A DNA stretch of 64,000 nucleotides from contig CANKYO010000003.1 in NCBI GenBank assembly GCA_947488175.1, forward strand, positions 463,170 through 527,169, read 5' to 3'. The stretch comes from an uncultured Paracoccaceae bacterium. GTDB taxonomy: Bacteria; Pseudomonadota; Alphaproteobacteria; Rhodobacterales; Rhodobacteraceae. Below the pieces are notes generated by a model that was given only the letters and a program-made list of their open reading frames with translations, did not search any database and was not told where the DNA came from. Each line of letters opens with the position of its first letter. Position 1 is the stretch's first letter. Of this stretch, positions 52,411 through 61,246 are shown piece after piece. Both the position numbers and the translations under genes were made by a program.

Positions 52411-53607
52411 ATGACGATCTATTACGATGATCTGGAAACACGTGACCCGGCAGAGCGGGCGGCGGCACAGTTGGCAGCCCTGGCCGCACAGGTTGCTATC
52501 GTCCGCGAAAGTGAGACGTCATGCCTGCCGGATGTCGAGATCAACGCGCTTTCTGATCTGACCAGGTTTCCAGTCTTGCGCAAATCCGACCTGACCGGCT
52601 GGCAAAAGGAACACCCCCCCTTTGGCGGGATCCACACCAGCAACATCACCCATATCTTCCAGTCCCCCGGCCCGATCTATGAACCGGGCGGGTCCAGCCA
52701 TGACTGGTGGCGCTTTGGTCGGTTCCTGCAGGCTTGCGGGATCGGCAAGGATGACATTGTCCAGAACTGTTTTGGCTATCATCTGACCCCTGCGGGCACC
52801 ATGTTTGAAAACGGGGCCCGTGCCGTCGGGGCCAAGGTTTTGCCCGCCGGGACCGGCCAGACAGAGCTGCAAGTGCGGGCTGCCGCCGATATCGGCACGA
52901 CCGCCTATGCAGGCACGCCCGATTACCTCAAGGTGATCCTTGAGAAAGCCGATGAGATGGGTGTGACGTTGCAGATTACCAAGGCCGCCGTGTCGGGTGG
53001 GGCGCTTTTCCCGCAACTGCGCCAGTATTACGCCGACCGGGGCATCACTTGCATGCAATGCTATGCCACTGCCGATCTGGGGCATCTGGCCTATGAGACC
53101 GTGCCGGGCGAAGGCATGATTGTGGATGAAGGGGTGATCATCGAAATCGTCACCCCCGGCACTGGTGATCCTGTGCCCAAAGGCGAAGTGGGTGAGGTCG
53201 TCGTGACCTCGCTGAACCCCGATTACCCGCTGATCCGCTTTGCCACGGGCGACATGAGCGCCGTAATGACGGGCCTCAGCCCCTGTGGCCGCACCAATAT
53301 GCGCATCAAAGGCTGGATGGGACGCGCCGACCAGACCACCAAGATCAAGGGCATGTTCGTCCGCCCCGAGCAAGTGGCCGCACTGGTCGCCAAGACAGGT
53401 GTGGACCGGGCGCGGGTGATTGCCGACCGCGACGGTGACGCCGACAAGATGATCGTGCAAGTGGAAGGCGAAGGGCTGGATCAGGCCGCCATCGCCGCCG
53501 CTGTGCAGGATGTGCTGAAACTGAAGGGTGAAGTGGCCTGCATGGCCCCGGGCACCCTGCCGCGCGATGGCCTCGTGATCGAGGACAGGCGCACCTATGA
53601 AACATGA
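52411..53607 (+). CDS. phenylacetate-CoA ligase-like AMP-binding protein
   Basis: A 398-residue adenylate-forming enzyme of the PaaK-like group. MTIYYDDLETRDPAERAAAQ, then FPVLRKSDLTGWQKEHPPFG, are the PaaK pattern (PxxxKxDL). The family's nucleotide motif is changed to THIFQSPGPIYEPGG, unlike the SSGTTG of canonical PaaK, so this may be a divergent branch with altered activity. The later regions CMQCYATADLGHLAYET and GRADQTTKIKGMFVRPEQVA are conserved. AGGAGACACCG precedes the ATG at 52411. It probably belongs to the ligase-ABC importer set, but an Rhs fragment separates it from the LivF-type gene. Confidence 0.83.
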   Translation: MTIYYDDLETRDPAERAAAQLAALAAQVAIVRESETSCLPDVEINALSDLTRFPVLRKSDLTGWQKEHPPFGGIHTSNITHIFQSPGPIYEPGGSSHDWWRFGRFLQACGIGKDDIVQNCFGYHLTPAGTMFENGARAVGAKVLPAGTGQTELQVRAAADIGTTAYAGTPDYLKVILEKADEMGVTLQITKAAVSGGALFPQLRQYYADRGITCMQCYATADLGHLAYETVPGEGMIVDEGVIIEIVTPGTGDPVPKGEVGEVVVTSLNPDYPLIRFATGDMSAVMTGLSPCGRTNMRIKGWMGRADQTTKIKGMFVRPEQVAALVAKTGVDRARVIADRDGDADKMIVQVEGEGLDQAAIAAAVQDVLKLKGEVACMAPGTLPRDGLVIEDRRTYET

Positions 53608-53623
53608 AAGACCAAGGAGACGC

Positions 53624-55108
53624 ATGATGCGTAGATTGTTCCTGAGTACCGCGCTGTCAGCGCTTGCCCTGCCTGCCATGGCCGAAGATGCCGCCCTGTT
53701 GCTGGGGGTCGAGCGCTATCAGGAGTTTCGGCGGGTGTCCGGCGCCGACGATCTGGCGCGGGCCGAGGGTGATCTGAGCGACGCGGGCTATGCCGTCGAG
53801 GTGGCGACCAACGAATCCGGTCGCGACATGCTGCCGGAGCTGAACCGCTTCGTGGCCGAGGTTACGGATGCCGACCGGCTGATCGTAGCCTTGTCGGGCC
53901 GGTTCTATTCAGATGGCGACCGCGCCTGGCTGATGGCATCCGATGCGCGCGATCCGTCGCTGTTTGGCATGGGTGATACGGCCATTTCGGTGGATAGCCT
54001 GATGCATGTATTGGCGCAGACGCCCGGTCAGGCCTTGCTGGTTCTGGGCATTGATGAAGGCGACAGCAACAGCCTTGGGCAAGGGCTGAGCCAAGGGGTG
54101 GGGCGGCTTGATATCCCGCAAGGTGTCAGCGTGATCGTCAGCGCGCCCGGATCTGTCGATGATGTGCTGACCGAGGCTGCGCGCGATGGCGCTGATCTGG
54201 TGGCTTATGTCGATGACAGCCGCCGTTTGCGCATGGAAGGATTCCGGCCTGCCAGTCTGGTGATGCAACCGGACGCCGACGGGCCTGCACCGCGCCCTGC
54301 CGGCGACCCGACATTCGCCGCATGGCGCGATGCACAGACCCAGGATACCGCCGACAGCTATCGCGATTTCTTGTTTCAGTATCCCGACAGCCCCTATGCC
54401 GCAGAGGCGCGGCGCAAGCTGGATGAGATCGAAAACGATCCTGTCCGTCTGGATCGGTTGTCCGAAGAAAGCCTGAACCTGAACCGGAATGCCCGTCGCG
54501 CGATCCAGCGCAATCTGACCTTACTGGGTTACAACACCCGCGGTGTCGACGGCATCTTTGGCCCCGGCAGCCGCAATGCGATCCGCAACTGGCAGCAGAC
54601 GAACGGGTTTCAGCAGACATCATTCCTGACCCGCGAACAGATCGACCGGATTGATGCTCAGGCGCGTCGCCGCGCCGCCGAGATCGAAGCCGAAGAAGAG
54701 CGTGAGCGCGAAGAGACATTGCGCCTTGACCGTGCCTATTGGGAAGAAACCGGGGCACGCGGCGATATCGCAGGCTACCGCGCCTATCTGGAGCGTTATC
54801 CGGAAGGCGCCTTTGCCGAAGAGGCGACACAGAAGCTGAACGAATTGACAGGGCGGGACCGCGAGGAAGACCAGCGCGTCGAAGATGCGCAGGAACAGGA
54901 ACGCCGGTTGAACGTGAACCCGATCCTGGCCCGGCTGATCGAAAGCCGGCTGGCCCAGCTTGGGTTCAACCCCGGCAATGTGGACGGGCGGTTTGACCGG
55001 GACACACGCCGGGCCATCGCGCGCTACCAGACCAGCCGGAACCTGCCCTCGACCGGATATCTGAGCGAACCGACACTCGCGCGTCTGCTGGCCGATACAT
55101 TCCGCTGA
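53624..55108 (+). CDS. secreted caspase-fold protein with two peptidoglycan-binding domains
   Basis: A 494-residue exported protein with signal peptide (MMRRLFLSTALSALALPAMA). Residues about 22-210 look like a caspase/metacaspase-like fold (LLLGVERYQEFRRVSGADDL, AEGDLSDAGYAVEVATNES, DRLIVALSGRFYSDGDRAWL), but the catalytic His and Cys positions are not evident, so it may be inactive. Two PG_binding_1-type domains follow: IQRNLTLLGYNTRGVDGIFG near residue 295 and RLAQLGFNPGNVDGRFDRDT near 445, with charged coiled-coil segments and two YLERYPEGAFAEEA-like repeats between. The ATG at 53624 follows AAGGAGA. It stands at the cell envelope, perhaps in cell-wall remodelling. Confidence 0.75.
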   Translation: MMRRLFLSTALSALALPAMAEDAALLLGVERYQEFRRVSGADDLARAEGDLSDAGYAVEVATNESGRDMLPELNRFVAEVTDADRLIVALSGRFYSDGDRAWLMASDARDPSLFGMGDTAISVDSLMHVLAQTPGQALLVLGIDEGDSNSLGQGLSQGVGRLDIPQGVSVIVSAPGSVDDVLTEAARDGADLVAYVDDSRRLRMEGFRPASLVMQPDADGPAPRPAGDPTFAAWRDAQTQDTADSYRDFLFQYPDSPYAAEARRKLDEIENDPVRLDRLSEESLNLNRNARRAIQRNLTLLGYNTRGVDGIFGPGSRNAIRNWQQTNGFQQTSFLTREQIDRIDAQARRRAAEIEAEEEREREETLRLDRAYWEETGARGDIAGYRAYLERYPEGAFAEEATQKLNELTGRDREEDQRVEDAQEQERRLNVNPILARLIESRLAQLGFNPGNVDGRFDRDTRRAIARYQTSRNLPSTGYLSEPTLARLLADTFR

Positions 55109-55115
55109 TTTGCAC

Positions 55116-55141
55116 GGCAGGGCGCGTTAATGCGCCCTGCC
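55116..55141 (+). terminator. hairpin after the peptidoglycan-binding protein gene
   Basis: The perfect 10-bp stem GGCAGGGCGC / GCGCCCTGCC with a GTTAAT loop starts 8 nt after the stop. It is followed by TTGC and not a long T-run, so termination may be partial. Confidence 0.7.
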
Positions 55142-55658
55142 TTGCAGCTCTTGAGCCTTCCTGGCCAGTATCAAACCGGCTGGCGGCGTTGATGTGCGGA
55201 GCCATGGCCTCTGCGATTGTTGAACACGGGTGGACCCAATGATGTTGGAGATTCAAGCTATGAGCGCAGGTATTGCTATCCAGTAAGCCCGAAGCAAGCT
55301 ACCGGATATTTCTGCTACGCGGTGGCAAGACCAAATTGGCGAATTGGGTTTCAACAATTCGGGCATTGGCTGGCAGCCTTCCGCGCCAATATCATCATCG
55401 ACAGCGCATTCTTTCTTGCAGTTTCTGCTCTCAGCCAAATCTGCCGATCACAGGGTTTTCGTTCGAGAAACCCGCCCGGAACCACATCAATTACACTTGT
55501 CAAGCGAGTTGAAAGCTGAATTTGGAAACACTGTTTTTCCTCGGATGAATTGACAATTATTGCGGGTATATGAACAGATAGATGCCATTCATAGGTGAAA
55601 TGTTGCGCTCTCTTCAAACTGATTGAGAGGTGAGTATATGGCCCTTCTGCTAGATTAG

Positions 55659-55781
55659 ATGTCTTTGTCGAGACTGTTTTGTGTGTTCGTTTTTATTGAA
55701 ACACTCGTCTTTGCTCTTTTAGTCGCGACGACCGCCTATTCCCACCCCGATCATCCGGAAGGTGCGCAGTTTTTCGACTAG
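55659..55781 (+). CDS. 40-residue signal-peptide ORF, possible rhs leader remnant
   Basis: The frame encodes MSLSRLFCVFVFIETLVFAL followed by LVATTAYSHPDHPEGAQFFD, a plausible signal peptide with cleavage near AYS-HP. Its first mature residues (PEGAQFF) loosely parallel the mature start of the large Rhs protein (YEEGDQFW), and the bases after the stop continue with VVNNSTQHPGGEVVNWV in another frame. It may be the broken start of a second Rhs-like gene. There is no clear Shine-Dalgarno sequence. Real translation is uncertain. Confidence 0.35.
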   Translation: MSLSRLFCVFVFIETLVFALLVATTAYSHPDHPEGAQFFD

Positions 55782-55989
55782 ACGTCTGCAGTGGTCAACA
55801 ACTCGACCCAACATCCAGGCGGTGAAGTAGTCAATTGGGTTCTCCTTCAGTGGGCAAACCTTAGACCAATGATCACGGCCGTTTTGGTCAGATTATCTGT
55901 AATCAGTGCAAATGGGTGACAGCATCAGTTCGATTGTAGGTTCCTATCAGGAGGATACTGCATCGATCTGAATCACTTAGGCAGAGGAC

Positions 55990-58900
55990 ATGATGAATAT
56001 CTTGCACATCTCATTTCAGCGGGCGTTACAGCTTTTAAAAGTTTGCTTATGGATATCGTTCCTACTGTTGCCGCAAACGGTTCACTCTCAAACGGTTTAC
56101 GAAGAAGGCGACCAATTTTGGACATGGCAGGGCCAGCATGCCAGTAGCGCACGCGGGGCCTGTGGTCTAGCGCTCGCCTGGTACGCCGAAAATAGCAATG
56201 GAACCGGCTATGCACTGGGTCCGGTTGCTGTTTCGAAGGAGCTGGACGACGCAAATCTACCTTTTAGGCTGACGGCGTCGTGTTTAATTTCATACACTGA
56301 TCCAGCCAATGTGCCCGTGAATATTACCACTTTTGCGTCATTAAACTGCGTAGTAGAGGTTAACGAAGGCAACGTCAGAACGCTGCCGCGAATTTGCCGT
56401 TATAAGCGAAAATCTAGTTGCCCCGTCCACGGAAATCCCATTGTCATATCGTCCGGACGCAAACGCCAGGATGCGGTTGACTGGATATCGCCGCTTGATG
56501 CCCGTTTCAGTTTTGTACGCCAATATACTTCGGAGCCCCATCTGCAAGACCCCACTGTCCGTGGGATTGGATACGGCTGGTCTATGCCTTGGTTTGGCGC
56601 TGTCCGACACCGTGGCTATTTCGACCGCGATGTCTTTTTGGGCGACGATACCATGCACGCCTTCAATGGTTATAGATCGACAGTGCCTGTCGATGGCGAT
56701 CACGGATATCGATATGACGATGGATCGTCTGCCGAAGGGGGGCGCCACGTACTCCGTCACGCCAGTGGTCAAAAGGATATCTTCCAGAATTTCAACTCTG
56801 GTTTGGCCCTTCTGTACGAACGGCGTTGGCCGGACGGATACTCCATCTTCGTCTCACGTGACACTCAAGGCCGGATTACATCACTTGAAGACATACATGG
56901 CCAGCGAGCAGAATTCACATGGAGCGAGGACGTAAATCCGAGTCCATACGGCGTTGACCCCGGAATTACCGAAATAATCGTTGATACCGAGTATAACGGC
57001 ATCTCGATGACGCCGGACGTCCGCATTGACTTCGAATATATCAGCGGTGGTGTGCGGCACCCGGGGCTCGGTTTCGACGACATTGATCCGGCGCGCAACT
57101 CTCGCGTGACGGTTACCGAAATTGGGTCCGGTTTGGTTCTCAGCGATTCCCGATACGATTATGGCATTGATTGGGGTGAAAGGCATCTTCTTACCAGTGT
57201 TGGCGATGGCCGCGTTGACGCAACAGGCCAGCCTTTTGACTTTGCAAGCTTCGGATATGGTTTTCCAGATGGGTCAACTGAACGCAGAGGCGTAACAAGC
57301 TCTCATTTCGGTGGTGCTGAACTCACGACAATCGGCGGTCCCATTGAGACCACTTTGGGTTACGATGTCACGGTCACCAACGAGTTGGGCAAAGACACGA
57401 TCTATTCCTTCGCCGAAATCGCAGGGCAGGACCGCCTGGTCAGTGTGGAAGGCATTTCCACCGTCAACTGCCTCCCCTCTGATACGACCGCAACCTACAA
57501 CGCCGATGGCCGCATCATCGAGCGGATTGAGCGCAACGGCGCCCGCACGGTCATGACCCGCGACAGCGAGGGGCGCATCCTGACCCGGACCGAGGATGCC
57601 GATGGGCTGAACCCTCGGGTGACGACCTACACGTGGACCGGCGAACTGCGCAAACCGCTGACCCGGACCACGGCAGAGCTGCAGGAAAGCTTCACCTACG
57701 ATGCCGACACCCTGCTGACCAGCTATACCCAGACCGATGTGCTTGTGGGCAGCCCCGACAATGGCAAGACCCGGACCTGGACCTACACCTACAGCACACT
57801 CCCCTCGGGGCTGAAGGTCCTGACCTCCATGGATGGGCCGGGGTTGGCGGCTGATGGGGTCAACGATGTCACCACCTACACCTACAACGCCCGGGGGCAG
57901 TTGTTGACCACGACAGACCCGAACGGACTAACGCAGGAGGTGCTGGCCTATGGCACATCCGGCCAGCCGACGCTGATCCGCGATCATCAGGGCTTCGAAT
58001 GGGCGTTGGAATATGATCTGGCCGGGCGACTGCTCAAATCGACCTTCGAACCGGGCACGCTGAACGAGGAAACCACCTATACCTACGACATCATCGGGCA
58101 GATGCTGTCCTCCACCGATCCGCTGGGGCGGACCTGGAATTACACCTACGATGAAGCTCGCAGACTAACCCAGATAACCGCCCCCTCCGGCGACACCATC
58201 GGCTTTGACCATGACGCCATGGGCAATATCACCCGGACAACCTATTCCGACGCGGCGGCCACTATCGCCTATCTGGAAGAGACGCAATATGACGAACTCG
58301 GGCGGATCCTGCAGGCCATCGGGTCCAACGGGCAGACCACCAGCTTTTCGCATGATGTCGAGGATAACCTGGCCACCATCACCGATGCGACCAGCCTGAC
58401 AACGACGAACAGCTATGACGCGCTCAACCGGATGAGCCAGATCGTCGACCGGGCGAACGGGACCACTAGCATGGCCCATGATGTCGACAACCAGATGACC
58501 AGCTATATCGACCCCCGCGGGATTGAGACAGCGTTCGACTTCAACGGGTTTGGGGATCTGATCCGCGAGGTCAGCGCCGACCGGGGCACCATGACCTATA
58601 GCTACAACAATCGCGGCATGGTCACCTCCATGACCGACGGGCGCGGGGTTGTGACCAACTATGCCTATGATGATGGCGGGCGGCTGGTGTCCAAGACCTT
58701 CCCCGCAGACCCATCGCTCGACCAGATATTCACCTATCACAGCGATCCGGCCCAACCCCATAACCTGGGCAGCCTGGCCTCTGTCACCGACCAGACCGGA
58801 CAGACCAGCTATAGCAACGATCCCGCGCGCGGGGCGTTCTTCGAGGACTTGCGCCAGATCGGCAGCGCCCAATACAGCACGACCTACACCAGTGATGCAG

Positions 58901-60543
58901 GCGGGCAGACCACGCAGATGGACTATCCCAGTGGGTCGCAACTGCTCTTCAGCTATGATGCGGATGGGGACCTGACCGGGCTACAATGGCAGGCCTTCGA
59001 TCCGGCATTCAACAGCTACGCCGCCCCCGTCGATGTGGTCAGTGGGCTGACCTACAAACCACACGGGCCGCTCACATCGCTGACCTATGGCGATGGTGGG
59101 GTCATGACGGCGAGCTATGACAGCTCCTACCGGCTGACCGGGCTGACCGACATCCGATCCGGCACCACCCTGCGGGACGAGACCTATAACTGGACCAACC
59201 GGGATAATCTGGGCGGCGTTACCGACAACCTCAACCCGGCGCAGAACCAGGCCTTCACCTATTCGGGCCGCGAATTCCTCGCCTCTGCCGATGGGGCCTG
59301 GGGCGATTTCGACTGGCTCTATGACAGCGTCGGCAACCGGACCGAGCAGATGTCGCTGGTCGCGGGCACCCCGCTGGTGGATGTCTACAGCTACTGGCCT
59401 GACACCAACCAGCTCGATTCCGTCCTGCTCAGCACCGGGGTCGAGCGGCGCTTTACCTATGACGGTGCGGGCAATGTGATCGCCACCAATCGCGGCGCGC
59501 TGGCCCATAGCTACACCTATGATGCGGCGAACCGGATGTCCTCCTTCGCCGTGAACGGGGTTGTGCAGGCGCAATACCAATATAACAGCCTCGGCCAGCA
59601 GGTGGTCCGCCACCTGACTGCCGCCGGGCAGACGATCCACTCGGTCCATGACGCCTTGGGAAACCGGATTGCGGAGTATGACTACGATGTCGTTACCGGC
59701 ACCAGCACGCTGATCCGGGAGTATATCTGGGCGGGCGGGATGATCGTTGGTGTGGTCGAAAACGGAACGCTGTATTTTGTGCGGACTGACCATATCGGAC
59801 GCCCGGTCTTTGCCACAGACGATGCGGGGGTCAAGGTCTGGGAAGCCACCTACCTCCCCTTCGGCGGCGTGCATACATCGTCAGGTCCCAACAGCGACCT
59901 GCGCCTCCCCGGCCAATGGTTCCAATCCGAAACCGGCCTGCACCAGAACTGGATGCGGGATTACGACCCCACGACGGGGCGGTACATGCAGGCCGACCCG
60001 TTGGGGTTGGTGGATGGGGCCAGCATCTACGGCTACGCGCTGCAGAACCCGGGGAGGTATGTGGATCCGACAGGGGAGGCGGTTGCTGTACTTTGTAGGG
60101 CTCTCGACGGACCACTTGGTTTGATCTACTCACGGGGAAACCACTGCGCTATTTTTGTTTTTGACACCACCTGTACCTGCAATGATACTGCAGAGGAACA
60201 ACACGGAATAGTTGCACAGTTTAGCCTTCGCAGAGATAGTAGAACATTCGATACAGTGCCGGGAGATGTTTATCGGATTGACCGACGCGTTTTCAGAACA
60301 AAACGGGTAGGCCGCACAATCATGTCTGGCCGACTCTACTATATACCTGTACCCTCAGGGATGAGCGCCTGTCAATTTGATCGCAGAGTTGTCGAAGAAG
60401 GTTCCAGTTATATTGCTGAAGAATATCGTCCACTCATGGGGCCAAACTCAAACAGTGCTGTACATGACACCATAATCCGCGCAGGGGGCGCCGTCCCCGA
60501 CTTGGACGCTCATGGGCAGTATTCAGGGGGCGTTGAAAGATGA
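55990..60543 (+). CDS. Sec-exported Rhs/YD-repeat polymorphic toxin
   Basis: A 1517-residue Rhs-family protein. The signal peptide (about residues 13-33, LLKVCLWISFLLLPQTVHS) replaces the PAAR or VgrG-linked start of T6SS Rhs proteins, so Sec export is likely. A DUF6531-like segment (CPVHGNPIVISSGRKRQDAV, FSFVRQYTS) precedes YD/RHS repeats from about 480 to 1300 (SFTYDADT, TYTYNARGQL, NYAYDDGGRL, RFTYDGAGN). The core ends in QADPLGLVDGASIYGYALQN and RYVDPTGE at about 1363. The last 155 residues are the variable tip: HCAIFVFD near its start and GPNSNSAVHDTIIRAGG near its end suggest a permuted papain-like hydrolase, with Ser where Cys would be expected. This is tentative. GC falls sharply in the first 1.5 kb and in the tip. 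An immunity candidate overlaps the stop. Confidence 0.85.
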   Translation: MMNILHISFQRALQLLKVCLWISFLLLPQTVHSQTVYEEGDQFWTWQGQHASSARGACGLALAWYAENSNGTGYALGPVAVSKELDDANLPFRLTASCLISYTDPANVPVNITTFASLNCVVEVNEGNVRTLPRICRYKRKSSCPVHGNPIVISSGRKRQDAVDWISPLDARFSFVRQYTSEPHLQDPTVRGIGYGWSMPWFGAVRHRGYFDRDVFLGDDTMHAFNGYRSTVPVDGDHGYRYDDGSSAEGGRHVLRHASGQKDIFQNFNSGLALLYERRWPDGYSIFVSRDTQGRITSLEDIHGQRAEFTWSEDVNPSPYGVDPGITEIIVDTEYNGISMTPDVRIDFEYISGGVRHPGLGFDDIDPARNSRVTVTEIGSGLVLSDSRYDYGIDWGERHLLTSVGDGRVDATGQPFDFASFGYGFPDGSTERRGVTSSHFGGAELTTIGGPIETTLGYDVTVTNELGKDTIYSFAEIAGQDRLVSVEGISTVNCLPSDTTATYNADGRIIERIERNGARTVMTRDSEGRILTRTEDADGLNPRVTTYTWTGELRKPLTRTTAELQESFTYDADTLLTSYTQTDVLVGSPDNGKTRTWTYTYSTLPSGLKVLTSMDGPGLAADGVNDVTTYTYNARGQLLTTTDPNGLTQEVLAYGTSGQPTLIRDHQGFEWALEYDLAGRLLKSTFEPGTLNEETTYTYDIIGQMLSSTDPLGRTWNYTYDEARRLTQITAPSGDTIGFDHDAMGNITRTTYSDAAATIAYLEETQYDELGRILQAIGSNGQTTSFSHDVEDNLATITDATSLTTTNSYDALNRMSQIVDRANGTTSMAHDVDNQMTSYIDPRGIETAFDFNGFGDLIREVSADRGTMTYSYNNRGMVTSMTDGRGVVTNYAYDDGGRLVSKTFPADPSLDQIFTYHSDPAQPHNLGSLASVTDQTGQTSYSNDPARGAFFEDLRQIGSAQYSTTYTSDAGGQTTQMDYPSGSQLLFSYDADGDLTGLQWQAFDPAFNSYAAPVDVVSGLTYKPHGPLTSLTYGDGGVMTASYDSSYRLTGLTDIRSGTTLRDETYNWTNRDNLGGVTDNLNPAQNQAFTYSGREFLASADGAWGDFDWLYDSVGNRTEQMSLVAGTPLVDVYSYWPDTNQLDSVLLSTGVERRFTYDGAGNVIATNRGALAHSYTYDAANRMSSFAVNGVVQAQYQYNSLGQQVVRHLTAAGQTIHSVHDALGNRIAEYDYDVVTGTSTLIREYIWAGGMIVGVVENGTLYFVRTDHIGRPVFATDDAGVKVWEATYLPFGGVHTSSGPNSDLRLPGQWFQSETGLHQNWMRDYDPTTGRYMQADPLGLVDGASIYGYALQNPGRYVDPTGEAVAVLCRALDGPLGLIYSRGNHCAIFVFDTTCTCNDTAEEQHGIVAQFSLRRDSRTFDTVPGDVYRIDRRVFRTKRVGRTIMSGRLYYIPVPSGMSACQFDRRVVEEGSSYIAEEYRPLMGPNSNSAVHDTIIRAGGAVPDLDAHGQYSGGVER

Positions 60544-60932
60544 TCTCAATGCAAAGGTCGCTTTGGCTATTTCTGGCATTTGCGTGTGCGGCAATGTTGG
60601 CGGTCGGCGCTTACATCCTCGATAATGGGCTTCGGCGCGTTGTGACCAATGGATCCTTAGACATTTTTACTATTGGGGATACTCGTAACGACGTAATCGG
60701 AAGATTGGTAGGATCGCGTTCTGCAACGGCAATTATTGTTGATGATCAGACATTACTGGTTGATCTGCTTTTGCAGGAGATGTCTGATGAGCTAGATACA
60801 GCACCAAACTGGAGATTAGCGCAAAGTAGTAATCTGTGGGAATTTTACCCTGATATCGGCCATGATTCTTACGACCTGCACTTTGATGGCGCGAGGCTGA
60901 CCCGAATAATCCGAACACGACATTTCTGGTGA
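60540..60932 (+). CDS. putative membrane-anchored immunity protein for the Rhs tip
   Basis: A 130-residue protein that starts in ATGA overlap with the rhs stop. One membrane helix (about residues 7-26, LWLFLAFACAAMLAVGAYIL) is followed by a small periplasmic domain. I do not recognise the family. Position directly behind a variable Rhs tip, low GC content like the tip, and size are what is expected of an immunity gene. A periplasmic domain would fit a toxin that acts in the periplasm, for example on the cell wall. A start at the second Met (60549) is possible. Confidence 0.7.
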   Translation: MISMQRSLWLFLAFACAAMLAVGAYILDNGLRRVVTNGSLDIFTIGDTRNDVIGRLVGSRSATAIIVDDQTLLVDLLLQEMSDELDTAPNWRLAQSSNLWEFYPDIGHDSYDLHFDGARLTRIIRTRHFW

Positions 60933-61246
60933 AACAGCCGTCGGATAGATGATTTCGCAAATCTTCCCATACCCACCAACTTCTAACCTCCGTTAACCCA
61001 TCCTACCACACGCCCCAATTAACCCACCCAATCGCCGCCAAGTTGCCATACGCTTTGCCGACGCAAATCCGACGCTTTGCAGACCGCCCAAATTCCAGCA
61101 AAACAAGCGATTAACCCCCGATTCGCGCTGAACGGCGACACCCACCGCACGGTGGGGGCCACGCAACACCACCGCACGGTGCTCCGGCACTACATGCGAG
61201 CGAACGCGATGATCGTCGGTGTGGTCAAAACGGCGCACTCTACTAC
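60933..61246. other. spacer between Rhs module 1 and displaced module 2
   Basis: This 314-nt gap holds the dispersed repeat (61000-61165) and the first 40 nt of frameshifted Rhs core. The Rhs homology starts at about 61208 (ATGATCGTCGGTGTGGTC), directly after the repeat, and one G is missing from the following GTCGAAAACGGC found in the intact gene. Confidence 0.6.
61000..61165 (-). repeat. dispersed intergenic repeat, copy 2 (Rhs region)
   Basis: Read on the minus strand, this copy runs CCACCGTGCGGTGG, GTGTCGCC, TTCAGCGCGAA, GGGTTAATCGC, GTTTTGCTGGAATTTGGGC, AAGCGTCGGATTTGCGTCGG, CAAAGCGTATGGCAA, and ends near GGTTAACGG. The same series follows dxs at 15144-15300 on the plus strand. A further half-palindrome CACCGCACGGTG lies at 61172-61183, just before the Rhs homology begins. 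Confidence 0.7.

Larger units (their letters stand above)
55109..55989. other. 881-nt region upstream of rhs
   Basis: Apart from a terminator (55116-55141) and a 40-codon signal-peptide frame (55659-55781), I see no convincing gene. The sequence is AT-rich compared with the gene to the left. A 100-codon open frame (55217-55519) has no ribosome binding site or family resemblance. The end near 55980 has GGCAGAGGACATG, which provides the rhs ribosome binding site. Confidence 0.5.

Noticed and set aside
55217..55519. 100-codon open frame upstream of rhs
   Set aside because: No ribosome binding site, odd residue mix, and overlapping alternatives in other frames. Treated as non-coding.
58165..59874. 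two long open frames antisense to the Rhs core
   Set aside because: Repetitive GC-rich core sequence opens the opposite frame; no start signals. The antisense similarity at 52033-52215 is explained by the Rhs core itself.
55990..60543. Rhs as a type VI secretion effector
   Set aside because: No PAAR or VgrG domain or gene nearby, and the protein begins with a signal peptide.
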